Assembly (NCBI RefSeq): GCF_042477335.2
Contig: NC_091245.1
Span: forward strand, 88,838,501 to 88,902,500
Source of the DNA: Ovis canadensis
Taxonomy: Eukaryota > Chordata > Mammalia > Artiodactyla > Bovidae
Direction: 5' to 3'
Length of the DNA: 64,000 nt
Shown here one piece after another: positions 1 through 11,065 of the stretch. Position numbers and translations under genes: made by a program. Under the pieces are notes generated by a model. That model saw nothing but the letters and a program-made list of their open reading frames with translations. It ran no database searches and had not been told where the DNA came from. Position 1 is the first letter of the stretch. Each line of letters starts with the position of its first letter.

Positions 1-44
1 AAACCACTAAACAATTTATGTAGGCTCAAGGAGTCTCCCCAAGA

Positions 45-170
45 GGAATTTCCCTGTTGGTCCAGTGGCTAAGACTTCATGCTTCCAATGTAGGGAAACC
101 AGGTTTGATCCCTGGCCTGCAACTAAAGATCCTGCACCCTGTAACTAAAAAAAAAAAAAAACAACAACAA
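45..170 (+). repeat. CHR-type tRNA-derived SINE
   Basis: The segment opens with a tRNA-like head (an A-box-like tggtccagtggctaagac and a B-box-like ggtttgatccc) and ends in an A-rich tail at about 148-175. This is the layout of the cetartiodactyl CHR SINEs. No TSD was resolved. Confidence 0.7.
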
Positions 171-231
171 CACAAAACAAACCATATACCATAACTAAGA
201 TCCAATCTAATAAATAAATAAACATTTTTTC

Positions 232-345
232 TTTTTAAATAAATTTATTTATTTTAATTGGAGGCTAATTACTTTACAATATTGTATTGGTTTTGCCATA
301 TATCAACATGACTCTGCCATGGGTATATACATGTTCCAAGGAGTC
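232..345 (-). repeat. L1 3' end fragment (antisense)
   Basis: The stretch matches, in antisense, the 3' UTR end shared by the L1 copies at 4,472, 53,870 and 57,106 (an AT-rich run, then ttactttacaatattgtattggttttgccata). It is a heavily 5'-truncated L1 tail. Confidence 0.7.
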
Positions 346-892
346 ACTCTGAGAAATAGCTCTGTTTCTTCTTTCATCTCACAGAAAAACAGTAGGAAGT
401 AAAGGTGAAGAGGAACTTTGAAATAAAAAGCCTTGAAAAGCAAAAAGAGACCCCCCTCACCTTTTACCTATTGTTCACAAGTCACTTAAAAGTTCTAAGA
501 AGGTAAATTAATACCTTTTCTTTTCACAGGTTATGAACAGATAAATGAGACTAGACTGGAGCCATCTATCAGCAGAATCTGAAGACCAGGTGCTAGAGCA
601 GTTCATGTTCCCCACGGTTCTTCTGGCCTCAAGCAAAGATTAACCTTGCTATGAGGCTTGGACAGTAAATAAAATAACCTATGAAGAATTAGAGTTGGAG
701 TTTGTACATATTTTAAAAATATTTATTTCACTTAAATTTTTTTTCACAGTTGAATGAGATAAAATTTATTTTGTTTTTTGTTTTTTTATTATTATTTTTT
801 TACTTTACAATAAACCAATACAATATTTCACTTAAATTTTATACAATTCAAGTAATTTATTTCTTTAGTATTGACATGTCTATATTAAAATG
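346..892. other. AT-rich intergenic sequence, nothing recognised
   Basis: No open frame with protein character and no clear repeat family is visible. T-rich low-complexity runs lie at about 738-820. Confidence 0.5.
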
Positions 893-1105
893 GCACTAGT
901 CATAAAGAATCTGCTTGCCAATGCAGGTAAACTTAAGAGACACGTGTTCTATCCCTGGGTGGAGAAGATCCTCTGGAGGAGGGCATGGCAACCCACTCCA
1001 GTATCCTTGCCTGGAGAATCACATGGACAGAGGAGCCTGGCAGGCTACAGCCCATAGGATCACACAGAGTTGGACACAATTGAAGCAACTTAACATGCAT
1101 AAGGA
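893..1105 (+). repeat. Bov-tA SINE
   Basis: The tRNA-like head (gtcataaagaatctgcttgc) is followed by the BovA body (ggcaacccactccagtatcc, then ggagcctggcaggctacag) and the end acagagttggacacaattga. The element is diverged and no TSD was resolved. Confidence 0.9.
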
Positions 1106-1209
1106 ATAGGGTCGTGTGGTACACACTCCCTCTGTTTATGTCTGTATGTGAGGAAGCTTGATTAATTAGTCATTGCTGAGAGTGTAGCTAATAGTACTGC
1201 CTTAAACCC

Positions 1210-1660
1210 ATTTTGTGTGACCAAGCAGCCTGTAGGAGCCCTGAATTCACTCTAGCCCTAGATAGCACCTTTACAGTCACAAGTCAATGTAAGATCCTAA
1301 TATGACTCCCCCAGTCACCTTTGGGCTGATCTTCCTCCTGTGCACCCCTTAACATAAGACACCCCACAACCCTCACCAAACTCCTGCTGTTTTTGGTCTG
1401 TTTTTTGTTAAGTCCAGACCAATCTGGACTTAGCCAGGGAACACCAGTTTCACCTGAAGACCCTGATAAAGGCATGTGCCCCAGGTCATGCCACGTTCTC
1501 TCTGCCTGAATCTTGCCTTGCCCTGCTCGAATGGCCCGTTGAGGTATACAGTGCACCCCTTCCAGGACCTGTGAGCGATAAACTTCTCTATTTCAATTCT
1601 CTTGTGGTCTTTCTTGAACTGTGGCTCAGCAACCAGACGCCCGGGGCTCTACTTAACAAA
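1210..1660 (+). repeat. probable solo LTR of an endogenous retrovirus
   Basis: The segment is more GC-rich than its flanks. It ends with a variant polyadenylation signal (gcgataaacttctctattt, about 1,574-1,592), a T-rich stretch and a short U5-like tail ending ttaaca near 1,656. No gag, pol or env frame is adjacent. The short motif cccattt occurs on both sides and could be a decayed TSD. The assignment is by style only; the family is not named. Confidence 0.45.
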
Positions 1661-2396
1661 TGCCCATTTAACAAAGTCACAACAGTCACACAGTACCATT
1701 TTTTTTCCCTGAGGGCAAAGTTCTTAAAGAAAATAACCAGCTCCTAAAAGGCTAGCCTTAAAAATCCAATCACTTAGAATAACTGAAAACTTCATGGTAA
1801 CACTATAGAATTTTGTTTTCATCATTTCCTACAAACAGTTATTATCTTCTTTGTGCCAGTTATTTTCTGCTGTGTGGAGATACACATAGTATTTACACTG
1901 GATACAGTAGAAGACAAGATAGAAGACATTTCTGCTCTTGTAGGATTATAGTCTTAAGAAGGAGATGGTCAACAGCCAAGTAAACAAGAACAATGAAATG
2001 AAGTAGTGATACCCGACACAAAGAAATAAAAACAGGGCATAGTCTAGATAGAGTCAACAATCACAGTCATTGAAACAGAAGGGGACTTGGGGTTCCAAAG
2101 GGATGGGGACAAGACCATAAAAGAGAAAAAGTAATAGGTAGCCAAATATATAATTAGCTTATATCCACCATGTCATCTTCCCAATTGTGTTGAATAACTG
2201 AACTTAACAAGTAGGCTCAAACATGCTATTATTTTAACAGTTTTTGTTTTCTTTTTAGAAATTTTCACCTTTTTTAGACTTACAGTATGTAGACATTATA
2301 CTTTAAATTCTTCTTGAAGTCAAAGGATCAGCCTTGTAATTGCTCAAAGTGCTGTGGTATATGGCTTGAGTGCCCAAAGCATTTAGCTTTGACTAA
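1661..2396. other. intergenic sequence, nothing recognised
   Basis: No protein-like open frame or confident repeat is visible. Confidence 0.5.
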
Positions 2397-2704
2397 CATT
2401 CTGAAGGAGATCAACCCTGGGATTTCTTTGGAAGGAATGATGCAAAAGCTGAAACTCCAGTACTTTGGCCACCTCGTGCGAAGAGTTGACTCATTGGAAA
2501 AGACTTTGATGCTGGGAGGGATTGGGGGCAGGAGAAGAAGGGGACGACAGAGGAAGAGATGGCTGGACAGCATCACTGACTCGATGGACGCGAGTCTGAG
2601 TGAACTCTAGGAGTTGGTGATGGACAGGGAGGCCTGGTGTGCTGCGATTCACGGGGTCGCAAAGAGTCGGACACGACTGAGCAACTGAACTGAACTGAAC
2701 TGAA
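2397..2704 (+). repeat. BovB LINE, 5'-truncated 3' end
   Basis: This is the last 0.3 kb of a BovB (RTE-clade) element. Its frame reads the C-terminal residues of the BovB polyprotein, including the basic run RRRRGRQRKRW, and it ends in the ctgaactgaactgaactgaa tail that closes the other BovB copies here. Confidence 0.88.
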
Positions 2705-2712
2705 TCTGTACA

Positions 2713-2820
2713 AGCTGCAGAGCATATCTGAAGCTTGCATTCTTGAATAAATTTGCATCATTGGCCAGCTGCAGAGCATATCTGAAGCTTGCCTTCTTGA
2801 ATAAATTTGCATCATTGGCA
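2713..2820. repeat. 54-bp tandem duplication
   Basis: Two head-to-tail copies (2,713-2,766 and 2,767-2,820) begin agctgcagagcatatctgaa and end catcattggc. They differ at about two positions (cat/cct inside and the last base). The array lies directly downstream of the BovB tail. Confidence 0.92.
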
Positions 2821-2982
2821 TGTTTTTCAAAAAATAAATATCTGTACTTTTTAAAAGTAGAAAATAGTTTCACAACCTCTTAGAAATTGAGAAGTGGTCT
2901 CTCTGAAAAATAACTAGCTAGCTTAAATACTGAATCAGGGTTTTCCCAAACAACTTTTCTCTAAGTAAAATAAGCTTTGCTT

Positions 2983-3405
2983 TTTTTTTTTTTTTTTTGC
3001 AGTGGTCTTTGACTTTTTTTTTTTTTTTTTTTTTGAGAAGGAAATGGCAACCCACTCCAGTATTCTTGCCTGGAGAATCCCATGGAAGGAGAAGCCTGGT
3101 GGGCCACAGTCTACCGGGTCACAAAGAGTTGGACACGACTTCACTTTCACTTTCACTTTGACTTTAAGTGAAACTGACATTTTTTTAGCATCAGTAACTT
3201 CTTCTGTCTTTGGTGGCTCAGACGGTAAAGAATCTGCCCGCAATGCAGGAGCCCCAGGCTCAATCCTTGGGTTGGGAAGATCCCTTGGAGAAGGGAATGG
3301 ATATCCACTCCAGTATTTTTGTCTGGAGATTTCCATGAACAGAGGAGCCTGGAGGGCCACAGTCCATGTGATTGCAAAGAGTTGGACACTTTCACTTTTC
3401 TCAAC
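2983..3405 (+). repeat. poly-T tracts followed by BovA and Bov-tA SINE units
   Basis: Two T runs (about 2,983-2,998 and 3,013-3,034) precede a BovA monomer at 3,036-3,175 (gaaatggcaacccactccag to gttggacacgacttc). A full Bov-tA follows at 3,207-3,405 (ttggtggctcagacggtaaa to gcaaagagttggacac). The two units together form a composite. Confidence 0.85.
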
Positions 3406-4382
3406 TACTTCCATTACCTAGACAGCCTCAATTCAGATTCCAGAGTCCCACCTTTCACTTGACAGGGCCATAGTATCATTTTGTGAAGATTGGAGGAAGG
3501 GGCTTGATAAACAGAAATAACATTTTATATGAAGTCAGACATTTTCTTATATATTTATTCATTCATTAGTATATGAATATTTATTAAAAATCTTACTGCA
3601 TGCTGGGCTCTGAGGTAGTGTAGTGGCTAAAAGATATATGCTGTGTCATCATGAAGCTTTTAGTCCAATTCCAGTTTTCTAATATTCTGCCTGAGTAATT
3701 CTGAACAAGTCATTTCACCTCTAAAAGCCAGGATTTCCTCATGACTAAAATAAGCAATAAATAGAAAGGTTGCAAGAATTTCAGATACTAGGCTTAGCAC
3801 AATGCCTGGCATATAGTGGTTACTTAGTAGATTTCAATAAGGACATCCTACCCAGAGACCCCATATATTCAGATATTTGTTTATTTGTGAGTTGAAATAG
3901 TGGTAAAGACCAGGGTTTCAGGAAGTCTAGGTATTAGCTCATAGAAAAAGTATTTCAATTCTAACAAATGAGGTAGTTTCAATTCATTGATTATTTTATT
4001 ATTGTTTGATTTGTTATACTTATTAGATAGCTATATTAATTTGTTAGTTTGAGCTATTATCTCCAGTTTATTAATACCTATAAATAAATGATAACTTTAA
4101 TTCCATAAGGTTGCCACTCACAAATGTGCATTTCTGAGAACAGGACTAACATTGGTTACTATTTTTAATCAATAACAAGAACCCAAGATGACACATGTTC
4201 CTTAGAATCCTAATTAATGGCTTTGGCAATAAATGTTTACTAACACCAACGCTTGTTTCAGAGTCTATCAAAACTACACAGTCAGGACAGGAACAGTAAT
4301 TTTTCTTCCTGAGGATAAAAAAAAAAAACCAAAAACTGAATATTTCCTTCAAAAAGTCATTTTAATCCATTCTATCAAAATA
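3406..4382. other. intergenic sequence with a MIR-like SINE at about 3,640-3,840
   Basis: The inner part has the MIR signature: a stretch similar to gtaattctgaacaagtcatt, then a cctcatgactaaaataag-like segment, then acaatgcctggcatatagtg. The remainder is unique AT-rich sequence. Confidence 0.55.
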
Positions 4383-4471
4383 TAGTCAAAACTATGGTTT
4401 TTCCAGTAGTCATGTATGGATGTGAGAGTTGGACTATAATGAAAGCTGAGCACTGAAGAATTGATACTTTT
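4383..4471 (+). repeat. BovB LINE, left part (split by L1)
   Basis: The BovB 3' coding text (actatggtttttccagtagt through gctgagcactgaagaattga) stops at 4,471 and continues at 12,738 after the antisense L1. The last 14 bases (gaattgatactttt, 4,458-4,471) are one side of the L1 target-site duplication. Confidence 0.88.
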
Positions 4472-4896
4472 TTCTGTTTATTTATTTATTTTGCTTTACA
4501 ATATTGTACTGGTTTTGCCATACATTGACTTGAATCCACCACGGTTGTACATGTGTTCCCCATCCTGAACCCCCTCCCACCTCCCTCCCCATTCCATCCC
4601 TCTGGGTCATCCAAGTGCACCAGCCCCAAGCACCCTGTATCATGCATCAAACCAGGACTGGCGATTCTTTCACATATGATAATTTACATGTTTCAAAGCC
4701 ATTCTCCCATATCATCCCACCCTCGCCCTCTCCCACAGAGTCCAAAAGTCTGTTCTTTACATCTGTGTCTCTTCTGCTGTCTCACATACAGTGTTATCAT
4801 TACCATCTTTCTAAATTCCATATATATGTATTAGTATACTCTATTGGTGTTTTTCTTTCTGCCTTACTTCACTAGGTATAATAGGCTCCAATTTCA

Positions 4897-5025
4897 GTCA
4901 GTCAGTTCAGTCGCTCAGTCGTGTCCGACTCTTTGTGACCCCATGAATCGCAGCACGCCAAGCCTCCCTGTCCATCATCAACTCCCGGAGTTCACTGAGA
5001 CTCATGTCCATCGAGTTAGTGATGC
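4897..5025 (-). repeat. BovB 3' end scrap inside the L1
   Basis: About 130 bp of antisense BovB 3' end (cagttcagtcgctcagtcgt to catgtccatcgagttagtga) interrupts the L1 3' region. L1 text resumes with gagcaatactccattgtgta. Confidence 0.85.
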
Positions 5026-6796
5026 TGAGCAATACTCCATTGTGTATATGTACCACAGCTTTCTTATCCATTCATCTGCTGATGGACATCTAGGTTGCTT
5101 CCATGACCTGGCTATTACAAACAGTGTTGCGATGAACATTTGGGTACATGTGTCTCTTTCAATTCTGGTTTCCTTGGTGTGTATGCCAGGCCGTGGGATT
5201 GCTGGGTCATATGGGAGTTCTATTTCCAGTTTTTTAAGGAATCTCCACACTGTTCTCCATAGTGACTGTACTAGTTTGCATTCCCACCAACAGTGTAAGA
5301 GGGTTCCCTTTTCTCCACACCCTCTCCAGCATTTATTGCTTGTAGACTTTTGGATAGCAGCCATTCTGACTGGTGTGAAATGGTACCTCATTGTAGTTTT
5401 GATTTGCATTTCTCTGATAATGAGTGATGTTGAGCATCTTTCCATGTGTTTGTTAGCCATCTGTATGTCTTCTTTGGAGAAATGTCTGTTTAGTTCTTTG
5501 GCCCACTTTTTGATTGGGTCTTTTATTTTTCTGGAATTCAGCTGCAGGAGTTGCTTGTATATCTTTGAGATTAATTATTTTTTCCCTTTTCTTCATTTGC
5601 TATTATTTTCTCCCATTCTGAAGGCAGTATTTAAACTTGTTTATAGTTTCCTCTGTTGTGCAGAAACTTTTAATTTTAATTAGGCCTCATTTGTTTATTT
5701 TTGCTTTTATTTCCAATATTCTGGGAGGAAGTGGGTCAGAGAGGATCCTGCTGTGGTTTATGTCGGAGAGTGTTTTGCCTATGTTTTCCTTTAGGAGTTT
5801 AATATTTTCTGGTCTTACATTTAGATCTTTAATCCATTTTGAGTTTATTTTTGTGTATGGTGTTAGAAAGTGTTCTAGTTTCATTCTTTTGCAAGTGGTT
5901 GACCAGTTTTCCCAGCATCATTTGTTAAAGAGATTGTCTTCAATCCATTGTATATTCTTGCCTCCTTTGTCAAAGATAAGGTGTCCATAGGTGTCTGGAT
6001 TTATGTCTGGGCTTTCTATTTTGTTCCATTGATCTGTATTTTTGTCTTTGTGCCAGTACCATACTGTCTTGATGACTGTGGCTTTGAAGTCAGGCAGGTT
6101 GATTCCTCCAGTTTCATTCTTCTTTCTCAAGATTGCTTTGGCTATTCAAAGTTTTTTGTATTTCCATACAAATTGTGAAATTATTTGTTCTACCTCTGTG
6201 AAAAATACCGTTGGTAGCTTGATAGGGATTACACTGAATCTGTAGATTGCTTTGGGTAGTATACTCATTTTCACGATATTGATTTTTCCAAGCAATGAAC
6301 GCGGTACATTTCTCCATCTATTTGTGTCATCTTTGATTTCTTTCATCAGTGTTTTATAGTTTTTATACATAGGTCTTTTCTTTCTTTAGGTAGATATATT
6401 CCTAAGCATTTTATTATTTTCATTGTAATGGTGAATGAACTGTTTCCTTAATTTCTCTTTCTGTTTTCTCATTGTTAGTGTATAGGAATGCAAGGGATTT
6501 CTGTGTGTTCATTTTATATCCTGCAACATTACTATAATCATTGATTAGCTCTAGTAATTTTCTGGTGGAGTAGTTAGGGTTTTCTATGTAGAGTATCATG
6601 TCATCTGCAAACAGTGAGAGTTTTACTTCTTCTTTTCCAATTTGGATTCCTTTTATTTATTTTTCTGCTCTGATTGCTGTGGCCAAAACTTCCCAAACTA
6701 TGTTGAATAGTAGTGGTGAGAGTGGGCACCCTTGTCTTGTTCTTAACTTTAAGGGAAATGCTTTCAATTTTTCACCATAGAGGATAATGTTTGCTG

Positions 6797-7009
6797 AAAA
6801 TGAAAGTGGAGTCGCTCAGTCAAGAGTCGGACTCTGTGTGACCCCATGGACTGTAGCCTACCAGGCTCCTCCATCCATGGGATTTTCCATGCAAGAATAC
6901 TGGAGTGGTTGCCATTTCCTTATCCAGGGGATCTTTCCCACCCAGGGATTGAAACCGGGTCTCCCACATTGTAGGCAGAAGTTTTATTGTCTGAGCCACC
7001 AGGGAAGTT
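6797..7009 (-). repeat. Bov-tA SINE inside L1 ORF2
   Basis: An antisense Bov-tA runs from gaaagtggagtcgctcagtc to gtctgagccaccagggaagt. L1 text resumes at tgagggtttgtcatatacag. Confidence 0.9.
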
Positions 7010-8966
7010 GAGGGTTTGTCATATACAGCTTCTATTATGTTGAGATATGTTCCTTCTATTCCTGCTCTGGAGGGATTTGATCATAAATGAATGTTGAATT
7101 TTGTCAAAGGCTTTCTCTGCATATATTCAGATAATCATATGGCTTTTATTTTTCAATTTGTTAATGTAGTATATTACATTGACTGATTTGCAGATATTGA
7201 AGAATCCTTGCATCCCTGGGATAAAGCCAACTTGGTCATGATGTATGATTTTTTAAATATGTTTTTGTATTCTGTTTGCTAGAATTTTGTTAAGGATTTT
7301 TGCATCTATGTTCATCAGTGATATTGGCCTGTAGTTTTCTTTTTTTGTGGTATCTTTGTCATGTTTTGGTATTAGCTGGTATTAGGTGGTGGCCTCATAG
7401 AATGAGTTTGGAAGTTTACCTTCCTCTGCAATTTTCTGGAAAAGTTTTAGTAGGATAAGTGTTAGTTCTCTAAATTTTTGGTAGAATTCAGTTGTGAAGC
7501 TGTCTGGTCCTGGGCTTTTGTTTGTTGGAAGATTTCTGATTACAGTTTCAATTTCCATGCTTGTGATCAGTCTGTTAAGATTTTCTATTTCTTCCAGGTT
7601 CAATTTTGGAAAGTTATACTTTTTAAAGAATTTGTCCATTTCTTCCAAGTTTTCCATTTTATTGGCATATAGTTGCTGATAGCAGTCTCTTATGGTCCTT
7701 TGTATTTCTGTGTTGTCTGTTGTGATCTCTCCATTTTCATTTCTAATTTTGTTGATTTGATTTTTCTCCCTTTGTTTCTTGATAAGTCTGGCTAATGGTT
7801 TATCAATTTGATTTAACTTCTCAAAGAACCAGCTTCTGGCTTTGTTGATTTTTACTATGGTCTCTTTTGTTTCTTTTGCACTTACTTCTGCCCTAATTTT
7901 AAAGATTTGTTTCCTTCTACTTACTCTGGGGTTCTTCATTTCTTCCTTTGCTAGTTGCTTTAGGTGTAGAGTAAGGTTATTTATTTGACTTTTTTCTTGT
8001 TTCTTGAGGTAAGCCTGTATTGCTATGAATCTTCCCCTTAGCACTGCTTTTACAGTGTCCCATAGGTTTTGGGTTGTTGTGTTTTCATTTTCATTCGTTT
8101 CTATGCAGTTTTGATTTTTTAAAATTTTCTTCTGTGATTTGTTGGTTATTCAGCAGAGTGCTTTTCAGCCTCCATATGTTGGAATTTTAAATAGTTTTTC
8201 TTCTGTAATTGACATGTAACCTTACTGCATTGTGGTTAGAAAAGATGCTTGGAATGATTTCAATGTTTTTGAATTTACCTAGGCTAAATTTATGGCCTGG
8301 GATGTGACCTATCCTGGAGAAGGTTCCGCGTGTGCTTGAGAAAAAGGTGGATTTCATTGTTTTGGGGTGAAATGTCCTATAGATATCAATTAGGTCTAAC
8401 TGGTCTATTGTATCATTTAAAGGTTGTGATTCCTTGTTAATTTTCTGTTTAGTTGATCTATCCATAGGTGTGAATGGGGTATTAAAGTCTCCCACTATTA
8501 TTGTGTTATTATTAATTTCCCCTTTCATACTTGTTAGCATTTGTCTTACATACTGTGGTGCTCCTGTGTTGGGTGCATATATATTTATGATTGTTATATC
8601 TTCTTCTTGGATTGATCCTTTGATCATTATGTAATGTTCTTCTTTGTCTCTTTTCACAGCCTTTGTTTTAAAGTCTATTTTATCTGATATGAGTATTGCT
8701 ATTCCTGCTTTCTTTTGGTCTTAATTTGGGTGGAATATTTTTTCCAGCCCTTCACTTTCAGTCTGTTTGTGTCCCTTGTTTTGAGGTGGGTCTCTTGTAG
8801 ACAACATATATAGGGGTCTTGTTTTTGTATCCATTCAGCCAGGCTTTGTCTTTTGGTAGGGGCATTCAAACCATTTACATTTAAGGTAATTATTGATAAG
8901 TATGATCCTATTGCCATTTACTTTATTGTTTTTGGTTCAAGTTTATACAGCTTTTCTGTTTCCTGT

Positions 8967-9835
8967 CTAGAGAAGATCCTTTAGCATTTGTTGGAGAGCT
9001 GGTTTGGTGGTGCTGAATTCTCTCAGCTTTTGCTTGTCTATAAAGCTTTTGATTTCTCCTTCATATTTGAATGAGATCCTTGCTGGGTACAGTAATCTGG
9101 GCTGTAGGTTATTTTCTTTCATCATTTTAAGTATGTCCTGCCATTCCCTTCTGGCCTGAAGAGTTTCTATTGAAAGATCAGCTGTTATCCTTCGGGGAAT
9201 CCCCTTGTGTGTTATTTGTTGTTTTTCTCTTGCTGCTGTTAATATTTGTTCTTTGTGTTTGATCTTTGTTAATTTGATTAATATGTGTCTTGGGTGTTTC
9301 ACCTTGGGTGTTTCACCTTGGGTTTATCCTGTTTGAGACTCTCTGGGCTTCTTGGACTTGGGTGATTATTTCCTTCCCCATTTTAGGGAAGTTTGCAACT
9401 ATTATCTCCTCAAGTATTTTCTCATGGTCTTTCTTTTTGTCTTCTTCTTCTGGGACTCCTATGATTTGAATGTTGGGGCATTTAGCATTGTCCCAGAGGT
9501 CTCTGAGATTGTCCTCATTTCTTTTAATTCTTTTTTCCTTTCTGTTTCTTTTATTTCTACTGTTTTATCTTCTACCTCACTTATCTTATCTTCTGCCTCT
9601 GTTATTCTACTGTTGATTCCCTCCAGAGTGTTTTTGATCTCATTTATTGCATTATTCATTATATATCGACTCTTTTTTATTTCTTCTAGGTCCTTGTTAA
9701 ACCTTTCTTGTATCTTCTCGATCCTTGTGTCCAGGCTATTTATCTGTAACTCCAATTTGTTTTCAAGATTTTGGATCATTTTCACTATCATTGTTCAGAA
9801 TTCTTTATCAGGTAGATTCCCTATCTCTTCCTCTT
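8967..9835 (-). pseudogene. L1 ORF1 (RNA-binding coiled-coil protein), broken
   Basis: ORF1 protein coats L1 RNA as a trimer. Two open pieces remain. 9,459-9,791 reads a heptad-rich coiled coil (LENKLELQINSLDTRIEKIQ and onward). 8,967-9,302 reads the C-terminal part, with RRITADLSIETLQARREWQD and an end at MLKDLL. A short direct repeat (caccttgggtgttt, about 9,300-9,320) sits at the break between the pieces and probably caused the frameshift. The start is uncertain. ORF1 precedes ORF2 by about 50 bp on the minus strand, as in other L1s. Confidence 0.8.
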
Positions 9836-10438
9836 TTGTTTGGTTTGGTGAGCATTTATCCTGTTCCTTTAACTGCTCGGTATTTCTCTGTGTCTTCATC
9901 TTGTTTATATTGCTGTGTTTGGGGTGGCCATTCTGTATTCTGGCCATTGGTGGTTCCTCTTTATTGTGCAGGTTCCTCAGTTTGGGTGGGGTTCGATCGG
10001 TGGGTTTTCAAAGTTTCCTGGTTAGGGAAGCTTGTGTCGGTGTTCTGGTGGGTGGAGCTAGATTTCTTCTTTCTGGAGTGCACTGAAGTGTCCAGTAATA
10101 GGTTTTGAGATTGTCAATAGGTTGGTGTGAGTTTGGGCAGCTTGTATATTGAGGCTCAGGTTTATGTTCCTGTGTTGCTGGAGAATTTGCATGGTATGTC
10201 TTGCTCTGGAGCTTGTTGGCCCTTGGGTGGTGTTTGGTTTCAGTGTAGGTATGGAGGCATTTGATGAGCTTCTATCAATTAATGTTCCCTGGATTAAGGA
10301 GTTCTCTGGTGTTCTCAAGAATTGAACCTAAGCCTCCTACCTCTGGTTTTCAGTCTTATTCTTATAGTAGCCTCAAGACTTCTCTATCTATACAGCACTG
10401 ATGATAAAACATCTAGCTTAATGATGAAAAGTTTTTCC

Positions 10439-10855
10439 ACAGTGAGGGACACCCAGGAGGTATACGGGGTTACATGGAGAAGAGAAGAGGGAAGAGGGAG
10501 ATAGAGGTAACCAGGAGGAGAAGAGGGGGAATAGAAAGAGGAGAGAGCAAGCTAGCCAGTAATCACTTCGCTGTGTGCTCTCCACAGTCTGGATCCATCA
10601 GAGATGTTCACAGAGTTACACAGAGAAGAGAAGAGGGAGGAAGGAGAGAGAGGTGGCCAGGAGGATAAAAGGGGCAATCAAAAGGAGAGAGACAGATCCA
10701 GCCAGTAATAAGTGTTCTCCACAACCTGGAACACACAAAGAGATTCACAGAGTTGGATAGAGAAGAAAGGGGGGAGGGGGGGAGATAGAGGTGACCTGGT
10801 GGAGAAAAAGGTGTCAAAAGGAGGAGAGAGCAATCAGGCCAGTGATCTCGCTCCC
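10439..10855 (-). repeat. three tandem ~140-bp units in the L1 5' UTR
   Basis: Units lie at 10,439-10,583, 10,584-10,720 and 10,721-10,855. Each begins with a variant of ccacagtctgga, passes a variant of cagagttacacagagaagag, and then a purine-rich stretch with a variant of aaaggagagagcaa and gccagtaat. On the L1 strand the block is pyrimidine-rich. The units are imperfect (indels and about 20-30% differences by eye). Confidence 0.75.
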
Positions 10856-11006
10856 AAGTAAAAATGGGTAGTGAAGATTGGGTTCTTAAAGGTACAAAGT
10901 TGATAACAAATACCAAAAAGCAAAGATTAAAAATCTAGAGTAGAGTTAAGATTCTCAAAAATACAATATTAAAAGAAACCCCCCCGAAAAGACAAAGTCA
11001 CAAAAA

Positions 11007-11065
11007 ATATAATATATATATGTATATATATATATACATATATATATGTATATATATATATATAT
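11007..11065. repeat. (TA)n / (TATG)n microsatellite
   Basis: Alternating TA with interspersed G and C (for example tgtatatatatatatacata) lies inside the L1 5' UTR. Confidence 0.95.

Larger units (their letters stand above)
4812..8917 (-). pseudogene. L1 ORF2 (endonuclease / reverse transcriptase), broken
   Basis: In an active L1, ORF2 makes the protein that nicks DNA and reverse-transcribes the L1 RNA at the target. Here it is split into fragments. The start (8,917) reads MAIGSYLSIITLNVNGLNAP, the APE-type endonuclease N-terminus, followed by the QETHL motif. The fragment 8,187-8,657 continues with IYAPN and GDFNT, but the later metal and catalytic motifs read SRIGHI and SNHNAV, where the family has D in both places. 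The fragment 7,382-8,044 is the linker and start of the RT. The RT FADD motif lies at 6,600-6,611. The C-terminal part is interrupted by a SINE at 6,797-7,009 and a BovB piece at 4,897-5,025. The stop falls near 4,812, which gives about 1,250 codons once the insertions are removed, normal for ORF2. Several frameshifts are present. Confidence 0.85.

Noticed and set aside
45-170. Functional tRNA gene
   Set aside because: The A- and B-box-like blocks belong to a SINE head; no cloverleaf with paired acceptor stem is formed.
2314-2610. 98-codon frame with an arginine-rich run
   Set aside because: It is the C-terminus of BovB, not a nuclear-localised host protein.
4844-5683. 279-codon + strand open frame
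   Set aside because: It is the antisense shadow of the L1 ORF2 3' part; the minus strand reads known ORF2 text across it.
9352-10086. 244-codon + strand open frame rich in Phe, Leu and Ser
   Set aside because: Antisense of L1 ORF1 and 5' UTR; the apparent hydrophobicity comes from reading the purine-rich coiled-coil coding strand backwards.
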